Source: COMBO-56-21 sp963705355 (GTDB taxonomy: Archaea > Thermoplasmatota > Thermoplasmata > UBA10834). Taken from it: 64,000 nt of DNA. Within the stretch, counting starts at the first letter, position 1. Every line of letters begins with the position of its first letter. The position numbers and the translations under genes were made by a program. Positions 56,302 through 63,884 of the stretch are shown here, in pieces. A model generated the notes under the pieces. It worked only from the letters and a program-made list of their open reading frames with translations. It had not been told where the DNA came from and did not search any database. The stretch covers positions 62,001-126,000 of the forward strand of contig OY970070.1 in assembly GCA_963705355.1 (NCBI GenBank), written 5' to 3'.

Positions 56302-56802
56302 ATGGAGCAGGACATAAAGATTGAGACGCTAATCATAATGTCCGTCCTCATTTTTGCGGTCTTGGGCATCGTCGGTTTCGTCATTCCCTTCGAAGACACG
56401 AACACGAAGCTTTTCTTCATCGGCGTCGTCGCAGCCCTGACCGCCATTAACGTCGTTGGCTTGTTCATGGTCTGGAAGTCGTCTCCAACGATCGTGGACG
56501 AGGTCTTCTTGATGACTCCCAACGGGATGCTCCTGAAGCACTACACGAGGCGTCTCAGGCCAGACCAGGACGAGGATATCTTGGCGGGCATGCTCACCGC
56601 TGTCCAGAACTTCATTCGGGAGAGCTTCGACGAGGCCGGTGGAAAGCTCAACGAGATCAGGTTCGAGAACTACGACATCCTGATCTCGCACTCGAAGAAT
56701 GTCGTCATCGCGGCCATCATCTCTACGAAGAAGCCGGAGAGATTGAGGGACCAGCTCAAGACCGCCACGGACGACCTCGAGGAGAATTCGGGGAAAGGCT
56801 GA
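56302..56802 (+). CDS. membrane-anchored Roadblock-like protein (3' end frameshifted)
   Basis: A protein of 166 residues as read: two membrane segments (about 12-31 and 40-57) and a domain (VDEVFLMTPNGMLLKHYTRR..., about 70-160) resembling Roadblock/LC7-like sensor domains linked to small GTPases in archaea. The frame stops at 56802, but the next frame continues with a coding-like stretch to 56885 (see the 56786 feature). It is directly before a Ras-like GTPase gene, so the two probably form a signalling pair at the membrane. Confidence 0.7.
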   Translation: MEQDIKIETLIIMSVLIFAVLGIVGFVIPFEDTNTKLFFIGVVAALTAINVVGLFMVWKSSPTIVDEVFLMTPNGMLLKHYTRRLRPDQDEDILAGMLTAVQNFIRESFDEAGGKLNEIRFENYDILISHSKNVVIAAIISTKKPERLRDQLKTATDDLEENSGKG

Positions 56803-56885
56803 GCCATTGGAGCGGGGACAAGAAGGACCTCGGGGACGTGGACACCATCATGAAGAAGTTCCTTTCTGGCAAGTACCGGCGCTAG
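56786..56885 (+). pseudogene. frameshifted C-terminal tail of the preceding gene
   Basis: If one base is added near 56786 (in gaggagaattcgg), translation continues as F-G-E-R-L-S-H-W-S-G-D and ends ...IMKKFLSGKYRR at a TAG at 56885. This gives a natural ending for the domain, whereas the in-frame end (ENSGKG) is abrupt. It is either a sequencing error or a real disrupted gene. Confidence 0.55.
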
Positions 56886-56914
56886 CCACCGCCAGCCGCG
56901 AAGAGCCATAGTGA

Positions 56915-56927
56915 AAGGTTTAATGCC
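56915..56927 (+). promoter_or_regulatory. TATA box of Ras-like GTPase gene
   Basis: The AT-rich ggtttaatg (56917-56925) lies 26 bases before the ATG at 56951, so the mRNA would be leaderless. Confidence 0.45.
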
Positions 56928-56950
56928 CTTTCCACACATTGCACTTCTGG

Positions 56951-57766
56951 ATGGAGCTAAGGGACATACTCAAGAAGGTCGTACTCCTAGGCGACGGAGG
57001 CGTCGGCAAGACCTCTCTGATCGCTAGATATGTCGTCGACAAGTTCGATGACAAGTACATCGCGACCATCGGGACGAAGGTTTCCAGAAAGGACATCCAG
57101 TTTGTGAAGCCCGATCTTATCATAAACCTCAGGATGATGATCTGGGACATCCTTGGCCAAAAGGAGTACTCGAAGATACGCTCCGCGAGCTTGAGCGGGG
57201 CTCAGGGGCTGATTCTCGTCGGAGACCTGTCACGCGCAGAGACAATCGGCAGTATGAAGGATTTTTGGCTGAAGGAGGTCGGCCTGATCGTCGGCGAGAT
57301 ACCCACTGTCATCGTGGGCAACAAGACCGACCTTGCCGAGAAGGGCTCGATGTCCGAGATGCTGCTGGAGTCAATGGGCCAGAAGCTGGGTTGTCCGACC
57401 GCGCTCTGCAGCGCGAAGACAGGCGAGAACGTAGAGAACCTGTTCAACGTCCTCGGGGAGCTGCTCGTGGCCGAGGTCGCCGCGATGCGGGTCAAGACCA
57501 AGGGGAAGCCACCCCAGACGCTCGCCGAAGTAGTCGACTTTATCGTGCAGGACTTCTGCGCGCAGTACGGGGACCTCGAGAAGGCCATGCTCATTGTGCA
57601 ACACCAGTTCGAGGATGCAGGTGTCGATATCAGGAAGCCTCAGAAGGAGGCGGTTCTGCACGTGCTCGACGGCCTCGCCAAGGCTGAGGAGCTCTCGCTC
57701 ACCAAGAGCATCGCGAGGGTCAACCTCGAGGAGAGGCAGCGGATGGTTATCCTCGCCAAGGGTTGA
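56951..57766 (+). CDS. Ras/Rab-like small GTPase with C-terminal extension
   Basis: A 271-residue protein. The G domain (about 1-170) has G1 GDGGVGKTS (14-22), the switch threonine in ATIGTKV, G3 WDILGQ, G4 NKTD and G5 SAK. The arrangement is that of eukaryote-like Rab/Ras GTPases present in some archaea. A helical C-terminal region (about 185-271) is extra. The usual lipid-anchor cysteines are absent. It follows the Roadblock-like membrane protein, a likely regulator. Confidence 0.88.
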   Translation: MELRDILKKVVLLGDGGVGKTSLIARYVVDKFDDKYIATIGTKVSRKDIQFVKPDLIINLRMMIWDILGQKEYSKIRSASLSGAQGLILVGDLSRAETIGSMKDFWLKEVGLIVGEIPTVIVGNKTDLAEKGSMSEMLLESMGQKLGCPTALCSAKTGENVENLFNVLGELLVAEVAAMRVKTKGKPPQTLAEVVDFIVQDFCAQYGDLEKAMLIVQHQFEDAGVDIRKPQKEAVLHVLDGLAKAEELSLTKSIARVNLEERQRMVILAKG

Positions 57767-57814
57767 GTTCTGTCAAACCTGGCATACATAATGGATAATC
57801 CTGTTTAAAGACCA

Positions 57815-57827
57815 AAGTTTTATAACA
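57815..57827 (+). promoter_or_regulatory. TATA box of MBL hydrolase gene
   Basis: The AT-rich agttttataac (57816-57826) lies about 25 bases before the ATG at 57850, consistent with a leaderless mRNA. Confidence 0.5.
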
Positions 57828-57849
57828 CGGGTGCTATCCCCCTTTTGAG

Positions 57850-58497
57850 ATGAAGGTCCACTACCTTGCTGGGGTGGGATACGACAGTAACGTGTATCTC
57901 CTGGAAGATGAGGACCCGATAGTGGTGGACACAGGAACTGGGATGTACGCCGAGACGATCCTGGAGGAGCTGTCGAGGATCGTACCCCTGAAGAAGGTCG
58001 GCAGGATAGTCCTGACACACTGTCACTACGACCATCTGGGGGGCGCGGCCGATTTCCAGAAGGCCACAGGAGCGAGGATCTATTTGCACGAGGCCGAGGC
58101 GATGCCTATCATGGCGGGCGACATGTCACTCGCGATCTCGGAGATGTTCGGGCAGAGGCTGAGAGAGCTCGACCTTGAGCCGCTCAGGACGGGGCAGAAG
58201 TTGAAGTGCGGCTCGTCGCAGCTGGAAGTGCTTCACTCCCCGGGCCATTCGCCTGGCAGCATAGTCCTCCACGAGAAGGAATCCCGGTCGGCCGTCGTCG
58301 GCGACACGGTCTTCTGCGATGGAGGAGTAGGCAGATGGGACCTGCCGGGAGGCGACCTGGGCCAGCTGATCTCATCTCTGAAGCGCCTAGGTGAGCTGGG
58401 ACTGAAGAACATGTACCCTGGTCACGGACCGTATACGGAAGGCGATGCCCCGATGCACCTGCGGCTCGCTACCAAGTACATAGAAGAGGGCTACTGA
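57850..58497 (+). CDS. metallo-beta-lactamase-fold hydrolase
   Basis: A 215-residue protein with THCHYDHLGG (metal motif about residues 56-65), the histidine in HSPGHSPGS, the aspartate in GDTVF and the last histidine in YPGHGP. It matches glyoxalase II-like hydrolases. Its substrate is a thioester or related compound, not identified. It is the first gene of an operon with sua5 (1-base overlap) and map. Confidence 0.88.
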   Translation: MKVHYLAGVGYDSNVYLLEDEDPIVVDTGTGMYAETILEELSRIVPLKKVGRIVLTHCHYDHLGGAADFQKATGARIYLHEAEAMPIMAGDMSLAISEMFGQRLRELDLEPLRTGQKLKCGSSQLEVLHSPGHSPGSIVLHEKESRSAVVGDTVFCDGGVGRWDLPGGDLGQLISSLKRLGELGLKNMYPGHGPYTEGDAPMHLRLATKYIEEGY

Positions 58498-59138
58498 TGA
58501 GAATGATCAAGTGCGCAGACAAGAAGAACTGCAAGAAGTGCGACATCAAGGAGAAGGAGCTGGAAGAGGTTGTAGCAGCTCTCAGATCCGGGGAGCTGGT
58601 GGTCTTCCCGACGGACACTCTCTATGGCATCGGAGCCGACCCGTTCAACGAGAACTCGGTCAAGAAGGTCTTCGTCGCGAAGAACCGGCCTTTCGACATG
58701 CCGTTGTCCATTGCTGTCAGCAACGAGAAGATGATGGAGAGCGTGGCTGTCCTCAACGATAACGCGAGGAAGCTCATACGCAAGTTCCTCCCCGGCCCGT
58801 TGACGATCATGTTGACGAAGAAGCCGAGCCTCCCTGACATTCTCACATCCGGGTCGAACCAAGTGGGCATAAGGATCCCTGATCACCCGTTCGCCATCCG
58901 GCTCATCGACAAGTTCGGACCGATTATTGCGACTAGCGCCAACCTACACTCTCACCCTGACCCGTTCGATGTGACGATGGCCCAGAAGGACCTCAAGGGT
59001 CACATCCATTTGTGCGTGGACTGTGGAAAGACAAAATACGCTGAGCCATCGACCATCGTTGATGTCTCCGATGGAGCGGTCGAGGTCATCAGAAAGGGCG
59101 TCATTTCTCAGGAGCAGATTGAGAATGCCCTCCGTTAG
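58497..59138 (+). CDS. sua5: L-threonylcarbamoyladenylate synthase (Sua5/YrdC)
   Basis: A 213-residue YrdC-fold enzyme making threonylcarbamoyl-AMP for t6A37 formation by KEOPS. Seen: VVFPTDTLYGIGADPF, the K/R-rich pocket (KNRPFDMPLSI) and IATSANLHSHPDP. A cysteine-rich N-terminus (CADKKNCKKC) is extra. It lacks the C-terminal Sua5 domain, so it is YrdC-length. Starts on the last base of the upstream stop. Pcc1 of the same pathway is at 4824. Confidence 0.92.
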   Translation: MRMIKCADKKNCKKCDIKEKELEEVVAALRSGELVVFPTDTLYGIGADPFNENSVKKVFVAKNRPFDMPLSIAVSNEKMMESVAVLNDNARKLIRKFLPGPLTIMLTKKPSLPDILTSGSNQVGIRIPDHPFAIRLIDKFGPIIATSANLHSHPDPFDVTMAQKDLKGHIHLCVDCGKTKYAEPSTIVDVSDGAVEVIRKGVISQEQIENALR

Positions 59139-60018
59139 ACCGGATGTTCTCGAGAAGTACATCAAGGCCGGAAGGATCGCTGGGGAAGCGCGTGATTTCG
59201 GCATCTCTCATGTGAGATCCGGCAGCAGTGCGCTCGAGCTCGCGGAAGCCATCGAGCGCCTGATCCGTCAGAGGGGTGCCGAGTGCGCATTCCCAGTCAA
59301 CATCGGAGTAAACGAGGTCGCGGCGCATTACACTCCCTCGCGCGAGACCGATATCCGGTTCCGGGACGGCGACGTCGTCAAGATCGACGTCGGAGCTCAC
59401 GTCGACGGCTATCCTGGAGACACAGCTGCGTCGGTCGAGGTCGGGACAAGGAACCATGTCGCTCTGATAAGCAGCGCCAAGGAAGCGCTCGCAGTCTGTG
59501 TCGAGATGGTCGCTCCGGGCACTTCCCTGAATTCCATGGGCGAAGCTGTCTCGGGGACCATAATGTCCGCCGGATTCAAACCTGTCTCCAACCTGACGGG
59601 CCACAGCATGGAGAGATACAATCTTCACGCCGGCCTGAGCATCCCGAACGTGGGAACGAGGGACAAGGCAGTATTGGAGGAGGGGATGATTCTGGCGATC
59701 GAGCCCTTCTCGACTGTTGGTGCCGGCAAGGTCGCCGGGAAGGGCCGCGGAAGCATCTTCAGGATCGTCAGGGACAGACGCGCTCCTCCAGATGTGCTGG
59801 AGATGTTCCACAAGATACAGTCCAAGTTCGGTCCTTTCCCATTCGCAGGGCGCTGGTGTGATCAACTCTTGCCGAACTCGAGCGCTCTTGTGCACAAGCT
59901 GTTCAGGCTTGGCATGATCATGAACTACCCCATCCTCACTGAGGTTGCTGATGGTGTCGTGGCACAGGCGGAACACTCAGTCATTGTCACATCAAGCGGC
60001 TGCAGGGTTCTGACCTAG
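59125..60018 (+). CDS. map: methionine aminopeptidase type II
   Basis: A 297-residue enzyme removing N-terminal methionine: metal ligands in KIDVGAHVDGYPGDTA (D about 93, D104), NLTGHSMERY (H), IAIEPFS-like LAIEPFST (E) and the final AQAEHSVIV (E). The type II insertion is present. The ATG at 59125 overlaps the sua5 end by 14 bases and fits the family. Followed by a 467-bp gap before tRNA-Leu. Confidence 0.95.
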   Translation: MPSVRPDVLEKYIKAGRIAGEARDFGISHVRSGSSALELAEAIERLIRQRGAECAFPVNIGVNEVAAHYTPSRETDIRFRDGDVVKIDVGAHVDGYPGDTAASVEVGTRNHVALISSAKEALAVCVEMVAPGTSLNSMGEAVSGTIMSAGFKPVSNLTGHSMERYNLHAGLSIPNVGTRDKAVLEEGMILAIEPFSTVGAGKVAGKGRGSIFRIVRDRRAPPDVLEMFHKIQSKFGPFPFAGRWCDQLLPNSSALVHKLFRLGMIMNYPILTEVADGVVAQAEHSVIVTSSGCRVLT

Positions 60019-60247
60019 CCTCGAACCACTCCGTAAGATAAGCTCAGAATCGATTGAAGGGCATCTCAAGCTTTCTTGACCCCCTCCAGAACCTCGAGCC
60101 CTCCACCCTGTCACTCTAGAAAAAGGCAGGGTGGAGAGGCACGACGAACACCTCTTTTGTGTAAAAGTTGTGGGTGGTTCGAAATTCTGGAGGAAATGGC
60201 GAGGTGTGTTGGTAATGCCTCTCCATGTTGGAGATAGCAGAGCGTCC
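60019..60247. other. intergenic region with nested inverted repeats
   Basis: Contains a perfect inner inverted pair ctccaccctg (60096-60105) and cagggtggag (60127-60136) and an outer, imperfect pair cctccagaa...cga...cc (about 60080-60097) and ggttcgaaattctggagg (about 60175-60192). The right arm has a 37-bp insert. No family is recognised. It could be a long hairpin RNA or a remnant of a mobile element. Confidence 0.4.
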
Positions 60248-60427
60248 TCACGCACTGCTTGTATCACTGAACCACATACGGTCTTTAATTCCTTTCGGTT
60301 TCACTATTTCCCGGCGATAACGGGTTCTGAGGCGGCTCATGTAGCGTTTGAAATCGCAGCACGCTGACCGTTCTGGCAGAACCGCATCGAAGGCCTCACG
60401 AACCTGCCTTTCCGCTGCATGGTTCAC
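60248..60427 (-). CDS. small arginine-rich ORF, uncertain
   Basis: A 59-codon frame from GTG 60427 to TGA 60248, too short for usual ORF cut-offs. Its product (VNHAAERQVREAFDAVL...MWFSDTSSA) looks protein-like: an amphipathic helix, two adjacent cysteines, then an Arg-rich segment. It uses CGN arginine codons heavily, unlike the AGG/AGA preference of most neighbours, suggesting foreign origin. No family is recognised and it could be the end of a decayed gene. Confidence 0.35.
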   Translation of the reverse strand: MNHAAERQVREAFDAVLPERSACCDFKRYMSRLRTRYRREIVKPKGIKDRMWFSDTSSA

Positions 60428-60485
60428 TGTTTAAGAATGGCATTTACATATGTTTATTATCCCACCAAACCTACCAAACGGTCGC

Positions 60486-60570
60486 GCGAGGGTAGCCAAG
60501 CTCGGTCAAAGGCGACAGACTCAAGATCTGTTCTCGCAGGAGTCCCCCGGTTCAAATCCGGGCCCTCGCA
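60486..60570 (+). tRNA. tRNA-Leu (anticodon CAA)
   Basis: An 85-nt class II tRNA with a long variable arm (about 60530-60546). Acceptor GCGAGGG pairs with CCCTCGC. Anticodon stem ACAGA/TCTGT closes loop CTCAAGA, anticodon CAA. The T arm is CCCGG TTCAAAT CCGGG. CCA is not encoded. It directly precedes an integrase-bearing element, so it is a likely integration target. Confidence 0.95.
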
Positions 60571-60574
60571 CATT

Positions 60575-60600
60575 AGTTACCGGTAACTTATATATAGGCC
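60575..60600 (+). promoter_or_regulatory. palindromic operator overlapping TATA box
   Basis: A perfect 14-bp palindrome AGTTACCGGTAACT (60575-60588) directly abuts an AT-rich TATA box (ttatatata, about 60588-60596), 32 bases before the ATG of the ribbon-helix-helix-like gene. This is the classic layout of an autorepressor site. Confidence 0.6.
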
Positions 60601-60619
60601 AGACATATATCTGCGTCTG

Positions 60620-61216
60620 ATGAAAAAAGGCCCGGGAAGACCCAATTTAGGGCGAAAAAAGACCTTCAAAGACCGTCAGGTCGACCTCTATCTTCCGACC
60701 GTAGAAATGGTCAAGCAGTGGAAGGTCGAGGCGGAAAAACACGGGCTCTCACTCTCCAAGTTTGTCGTGGAAGTCGTCGACGACACCCTCAGGAAGAACC
60801 CGAGAGGCGTGACCCCGAGGGAGCAGCTTGAAGATGAATTGAACAAGACCTGGGCAGAGCTGACGACTCTCTCTATCGAAGTGGATCATCTTAGGGAGGC
60901 TCAAAAGAGGAACGAAGCGACTATAGCGGAGTATCGGGAGAAACTCGCGAGGCCTGCGGTCGTCTCTGAGGAATCCGCTGAATATGTCCCTATTCTAGCT
61001 GAGCTAATCCAAGAGGAGAAGGTCCTTCCGATTGAGAGGGCCAAGAAGATGTTCGGGATCGGAGACGCAGATGTCGATGCTCTTCGCGCGCTAGGCGCCG
61101 CCGTGGACGCACTGGCTAGCATGGGGCTCATCGAGAAAGGCATCTCGGATTGGAGGTGGATACGTGGAAATCGCAGAAAGAGGCAAGCCTCTCCGCGCAC
61201 ACGAGAACCTCGATAA
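60620..61216 (+). CDS. DNA-binding (ribbon-helix-helix-like) protein with coiled coil
   Basis: A 198-residue protein. Residues about 15-55 resemble a ribbon-helix-helix/Arc-type domain (RQVDLYLPTVEMVKQWKVEA and GLSLSKFVVEVV). A coiled coil follows (about 75-120) and then a winged-helix-like segment near the end (about 125-180). The N-terminus is very basic. It precedes the integrase and overlaps its start by 53 bases, so the two are co-transcribed. It may control integrase expression or help excision. Confidence 0.65.
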   Translation: MKKGPGRPNLGRKKTFKDRQVDLYLPTVEMVKQWKVEAEKHGLSLSKFVVEVVDDTLRKNPRGVTPREQLEDELNKTWAELTTLSIEVDHLREAQKRNEATIAEYREKLARPAVVSEESAEYVPILAELIQEEKVLPIERAKKMFGIGDADVDALRALGAAVDALASMGLIEKGISDWRWIRGNRRKRQASPRTREPR

Positions 61217-62138
61217 CCACTTCGCCTCCTTCATTGAGGACTGCCGCCTCCGAGGGATGACCCATTACTCGATTCTTTCGTACGCCTCCGTGCTGCGAAG
61301 TTTCAACCGTCATCTCGGCAGCCTTGGCATCCAAGATGCCGCTGACATCGACAAGAACGCCGTAAGGGACTATGTACGAGTCCTGCGCGAGGATCGCAAG
61401 CTGAGTATCTCTACGATCGAGAACCATCTGTCGAGCATCTCTGCGTTCTTCGACTACCTGATGTACGAGGACGTGGTCGACTCAAACATAGCGTTGTCTG
61501 TTCGCAAGCGGTATGTGAGGAGATACAAGGCTGAGACACCCGGCGAGGGCCACACGAGGAAGCTCATCACAGTGGAGCAATTGAAGGCGTTGGTCGAGTC
61601 CATCCTCCAGCCGCGCGACAAGGCCATGGTCGTCCTTCTTGCGAAGACAGGCATCAGGAGGAGCGAGCTCGTCACCATCGACATCAAGGACGTCGACTTC
61701 GCCAGCATGAAGATACTCCTCAAGCCTAAGGCGAAGAGGTCGAACCGGGTAGTCTACATCGACGAGGAATGCGCGAGTCTCTTGCAGGATTGGCTCATCG
61801 TGAGGCAGAGATATGCCAGAAGTGACGTTCCCGCACTGTTCATAACCGAAGCTGGAGGTAGGGTGGACAGGAACGGGGTCTACAACATCGTGACGAGCCA
61901 CGCTGCCCGTATGGGTCTGCACGATGCGTCCTCATGCAGGCTGGAGGATCATTTCTCACCGCACTGCCTCCGCCACTGGTTCACAACCCAGCTTCGGAGG
62001 AACGGGATGCCCAGAGAGATGGTCCAAGAGTTGAGAGGGGACATTCGCTCAGATGCGATTGACATCTATTATCACATCGATGAGGAGCAGCTCAGGAGCG
62101 AGTATCTCAGGTGCATCCCGAGACTTGGGACACGGTAG
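61164..62138 (+). CDS. tyrosine recombinase (XerD/haloarchaeal-integrase-like)
   Basis: A 324-residue recombinase with a SAM-like core-binding domain (about 18-105) and a catalytic domain: R in TGIRRSEL (about 175), K in LKPKAKR, H-x-x-R in HCLRHW (about 272-275), a non-standard LRGDIRS in place of LGH and the tyrosine in IDIYYHID. This replacement is common in archaeal integrases. GTG start at 61164. It is the second tyrosine recombinase in the window, clearly different from the one at 3617. Confidence 0.9.
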   Translation: MEIAERGKPLRAHENLDNHFASFIEDCRLRGMTHYSILSYASVLRSFNRHLGSLGIQDAADIDKNAVRDYVRVLREDRKLSISTIENHLSSISAFFDYLMYEDVVDSNIALSVRKRYVRRYKAETPGEGHTRKLITVEQLKALVESILQPRDKAMVVLLAKTGIRRSELVTIDIKDVDFASMKILLKPKAKRSNRVVYIDEECASLLQDWLIVRQRYARSDVPALFITEAGGRVDRNGVYNIVTSHAARMGLHDASSCRLEDHFSPHCLRHWFTTQLRRNGMPREMVQELRGDIRSDAIDIYYHIDEEQLRSEYLRCIPRLGTR

Positions 62139-62155
62139 TTCAGAGGGAGCCGTGT

Positions 62156-62209
62156 GTGAACCGAGAAGACTGGCCATTTTTCAATCAGCGGGTTTTAGTA
62201 CCGAGATAA
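62156..62209 (+). repeat. 54-bp imperfect direct repeat, copy 1
   Basis: About 38 of 54 positions agree with 62262-62315. Shared blocks are GTGAACC, ATTT, TCAATCA and ACCGAG. Confidence 0.55.
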
Positions 62210-62261
62210 AAACCTTTCCATTTCTTTCCCTAGTGAAAATCGAGTTCAGAGTCCACGCCAT

Positions 62262-62315
62262 GTGAACCCGGATGTGTGGTCATTTCTCAATCATGGGATT
62301 ATGGCACCGAGCTAA
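62262..62315 (+). repeat. 54-bp imperfect direct repeat, copy 2
   Basis: Partner of 62156-62209, 106 bases apart start to start. Confidence 0.55.
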
Positions 62316-62632
62316 CTCAGTTTCTCTCCTCACTTATAACATCCAATCAAGAATAGAAGAAGAGACTGCCAAGTATTCAAATGCGGGTTTGTGTGCCGAA
62401 CCGGAGAACGACGGGAATCACCTCCGTGGAGGGCTTTGATTAAAGGGGCGTCCGATGTCTCTAGCCATGTCGGTATTTGTGAAGGAGTCATGATAAGACT
62501 GGTGAGCATCGACGGCCTCCGGCAACACTTGATTGCATCACGCGCGTAGTCTTTCGTAAACGCTCCTAGCTTTACCACTTTCGTTGATCCCAACACCAAG
62601 TTTTAACTTCTTAGACCCGATTCCCAGACATC

Positions 62633-63757
62633 ATGCCCAAGGAAAACGACTCAGAGTCCGAAGGCAAGCTGACTCGAGCGCCGAAGAGCAGACTTGGGAG
62701 ACGTCCGTCTGAAGTATCGTTTCCTCGTGATACGCTGAAGAGGAGTCTCAAAGTTGCTGAATCTATTGAGAAGAACAACGCAGGCAAACCCTACAACAGG
62801 CTCGATCTCGCCCAATCTGTGTCTCTCTCGCCTAGCAGTTACTCATTTCGAAGTCTACTGAGGTCGTCGATTCGCCATGGTCTCACAGAAGGCAGCGAGA
62901 AGGCTGACAGGATACAGCTGACGGCGTTGGGCACATCTATCGTAAGCCCCGCTGAGGAAGGGGAAGTTGCGCGGGGGCTTCGAACGGCTTTACTGAAACC
63001 ACCTCTGTTTAAGAAGATACTTGATTACTACGACAAGAAGAGGATCCCCCCAGAGGAATTGTTCAAGAACGCCTTGAAGAGGGAGTTTGGTGTCCCTGTC
63101 GAAGACGTTGATGTGTGTTTTCAGATTTTGATGCAGAACTTGAAAGATTATGGACTGATTCAGAAGATCAAGGACAACGATTACCTGCAACTCGATAGGT
63201 TGAGTTCCGCGACTTCAGAGGGTGAAGAGGGAGTTCCTACCGAGGAATCCGAAGAAGAGAGAGCCGAAGTTCAAGTCAGAACAGAGGAAGAAGTGAGTCC
63301 CCCAGCGCCTACTCAGAAACCAAGAGATATTTTCGTAGCACATGGGAGAAACAAGAAACCGCTTGAGCAGCTCAAGACAATCCTTGCGCAATTCAAAGTA
63401 CCTTTCAAGGTTGCGATAGATGAACCACACAAAGGTCGGGCAATCAGCGCGAAGGTCTCTGAATTGATGCGGGCATGCGGGTCCGGCATTTTCATTTTCA
63501 CAGCAGACGAGGAAGCGACCGATGCTAATGGAAATCGACTGCTGAGGCCGAGCGACAATGTGGTTTTCGAGCTTGGAGCAGGCACTGTTCTCTATGGTGA
63601 CAAGATTGTTATACTCAGAGAGGAGGGTGTCTCCTTCGGCAGCGATTTCACGGACTACGGCCACATCACTTTTGAAAAGGACAGACTGGACGCGAAGGCG
63701 CTAGACCTCATCAGGGAGCTTATTGGCTTGGGGTTCCTTCAAGTGACACCGACGTAG
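62633..63757 (+). CDS. TIR-like nucleotide-binding protein (CAP12/PF10137 type)
   Basis: A 374-residue protein. The C-terminal about 145 residues (from DIFVAHGR, about 230) match the TIR-like domain of predicted nucleotide-binding proteins and Cap12-type effectors: IFVAHGRNKKP, the FIFTADEE strand and helix, then NVVFELGAG with the catalytic-type glutamate (about E313) and DKIVILREEG. The N-terminal about 200 residues contain two helical, winged-helix-like segments and an acidic linker (about 195-228). Such TIR domains degrade NAD+ or bind cyclic nucleotides in antiphage defence. A second TIR gene follows. Confidence 0.85.
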   Translation: MPKENDSESEGKLTRAPKSRLGRRPSEVSFPRDTLKRSLKVAESIEKNNAGKPYNRLDLAQSVSLSPSSYSFRSLLRSSIRHGLTEGSEKADRIQLTALGTSIVSPAEEGEVARGLRTALLKPPLFKKILDYYDKKRIPPEELFKNALKREFGVPVEDVDVCFQILMQNLKDYGLIQKIKDNDYLQLDRLSSATSEGEEGVPTEESEEERAEVQVRTEEEVSPPAPTQKPRDIFVAHGRNKKPLEQLKTILAQFKVPFKVAIDEPHKGRAISAKVSELMRACGSGIFIFTADEEATDANGNRLLRPSDNVVFELGAGTVLYGDKIVILREEGVSFGSDFTDYGHITFEKDRLDAKALDLIRELIGLGFLQVTPT

Positions 63758-63884
63758 TCAGCCATTCCTTACCCTGAGTCATGATTGAAGTTGAGACGTC
63801 TAGTCAATGCATTTCTCAGGTTCAAGTCCGAGATGGTAAGACTAATACCCGGTCCATGTATTCTGGAGTTGGGCAGGTGCAGCG

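Larger units (their letters stand above)
62139..62632. other. 494-bp region with degenerate direct repeats
   Basis: No convincing gene. It contains two about 70%-identical copies of a 54-bp sequence (62156-62209 and 62262-62315) and a weaker third trace near 62375-62402. They start with gtgaacc and share catttytcaatca and accgag-taa. Lying right after the integrase, they may be recombinase or regulator sites. Confidence 0.5.

Noticed and set aside
63781..63850. Sequence with ggttcaagtccgag resembling a tRNA T arm.
   Set aside because: The T stem does not pair properly and no acceptor, D or anticodon arms can be built around it. It does not match the tRNA-Leu 3' end closely enough to be an att copy.
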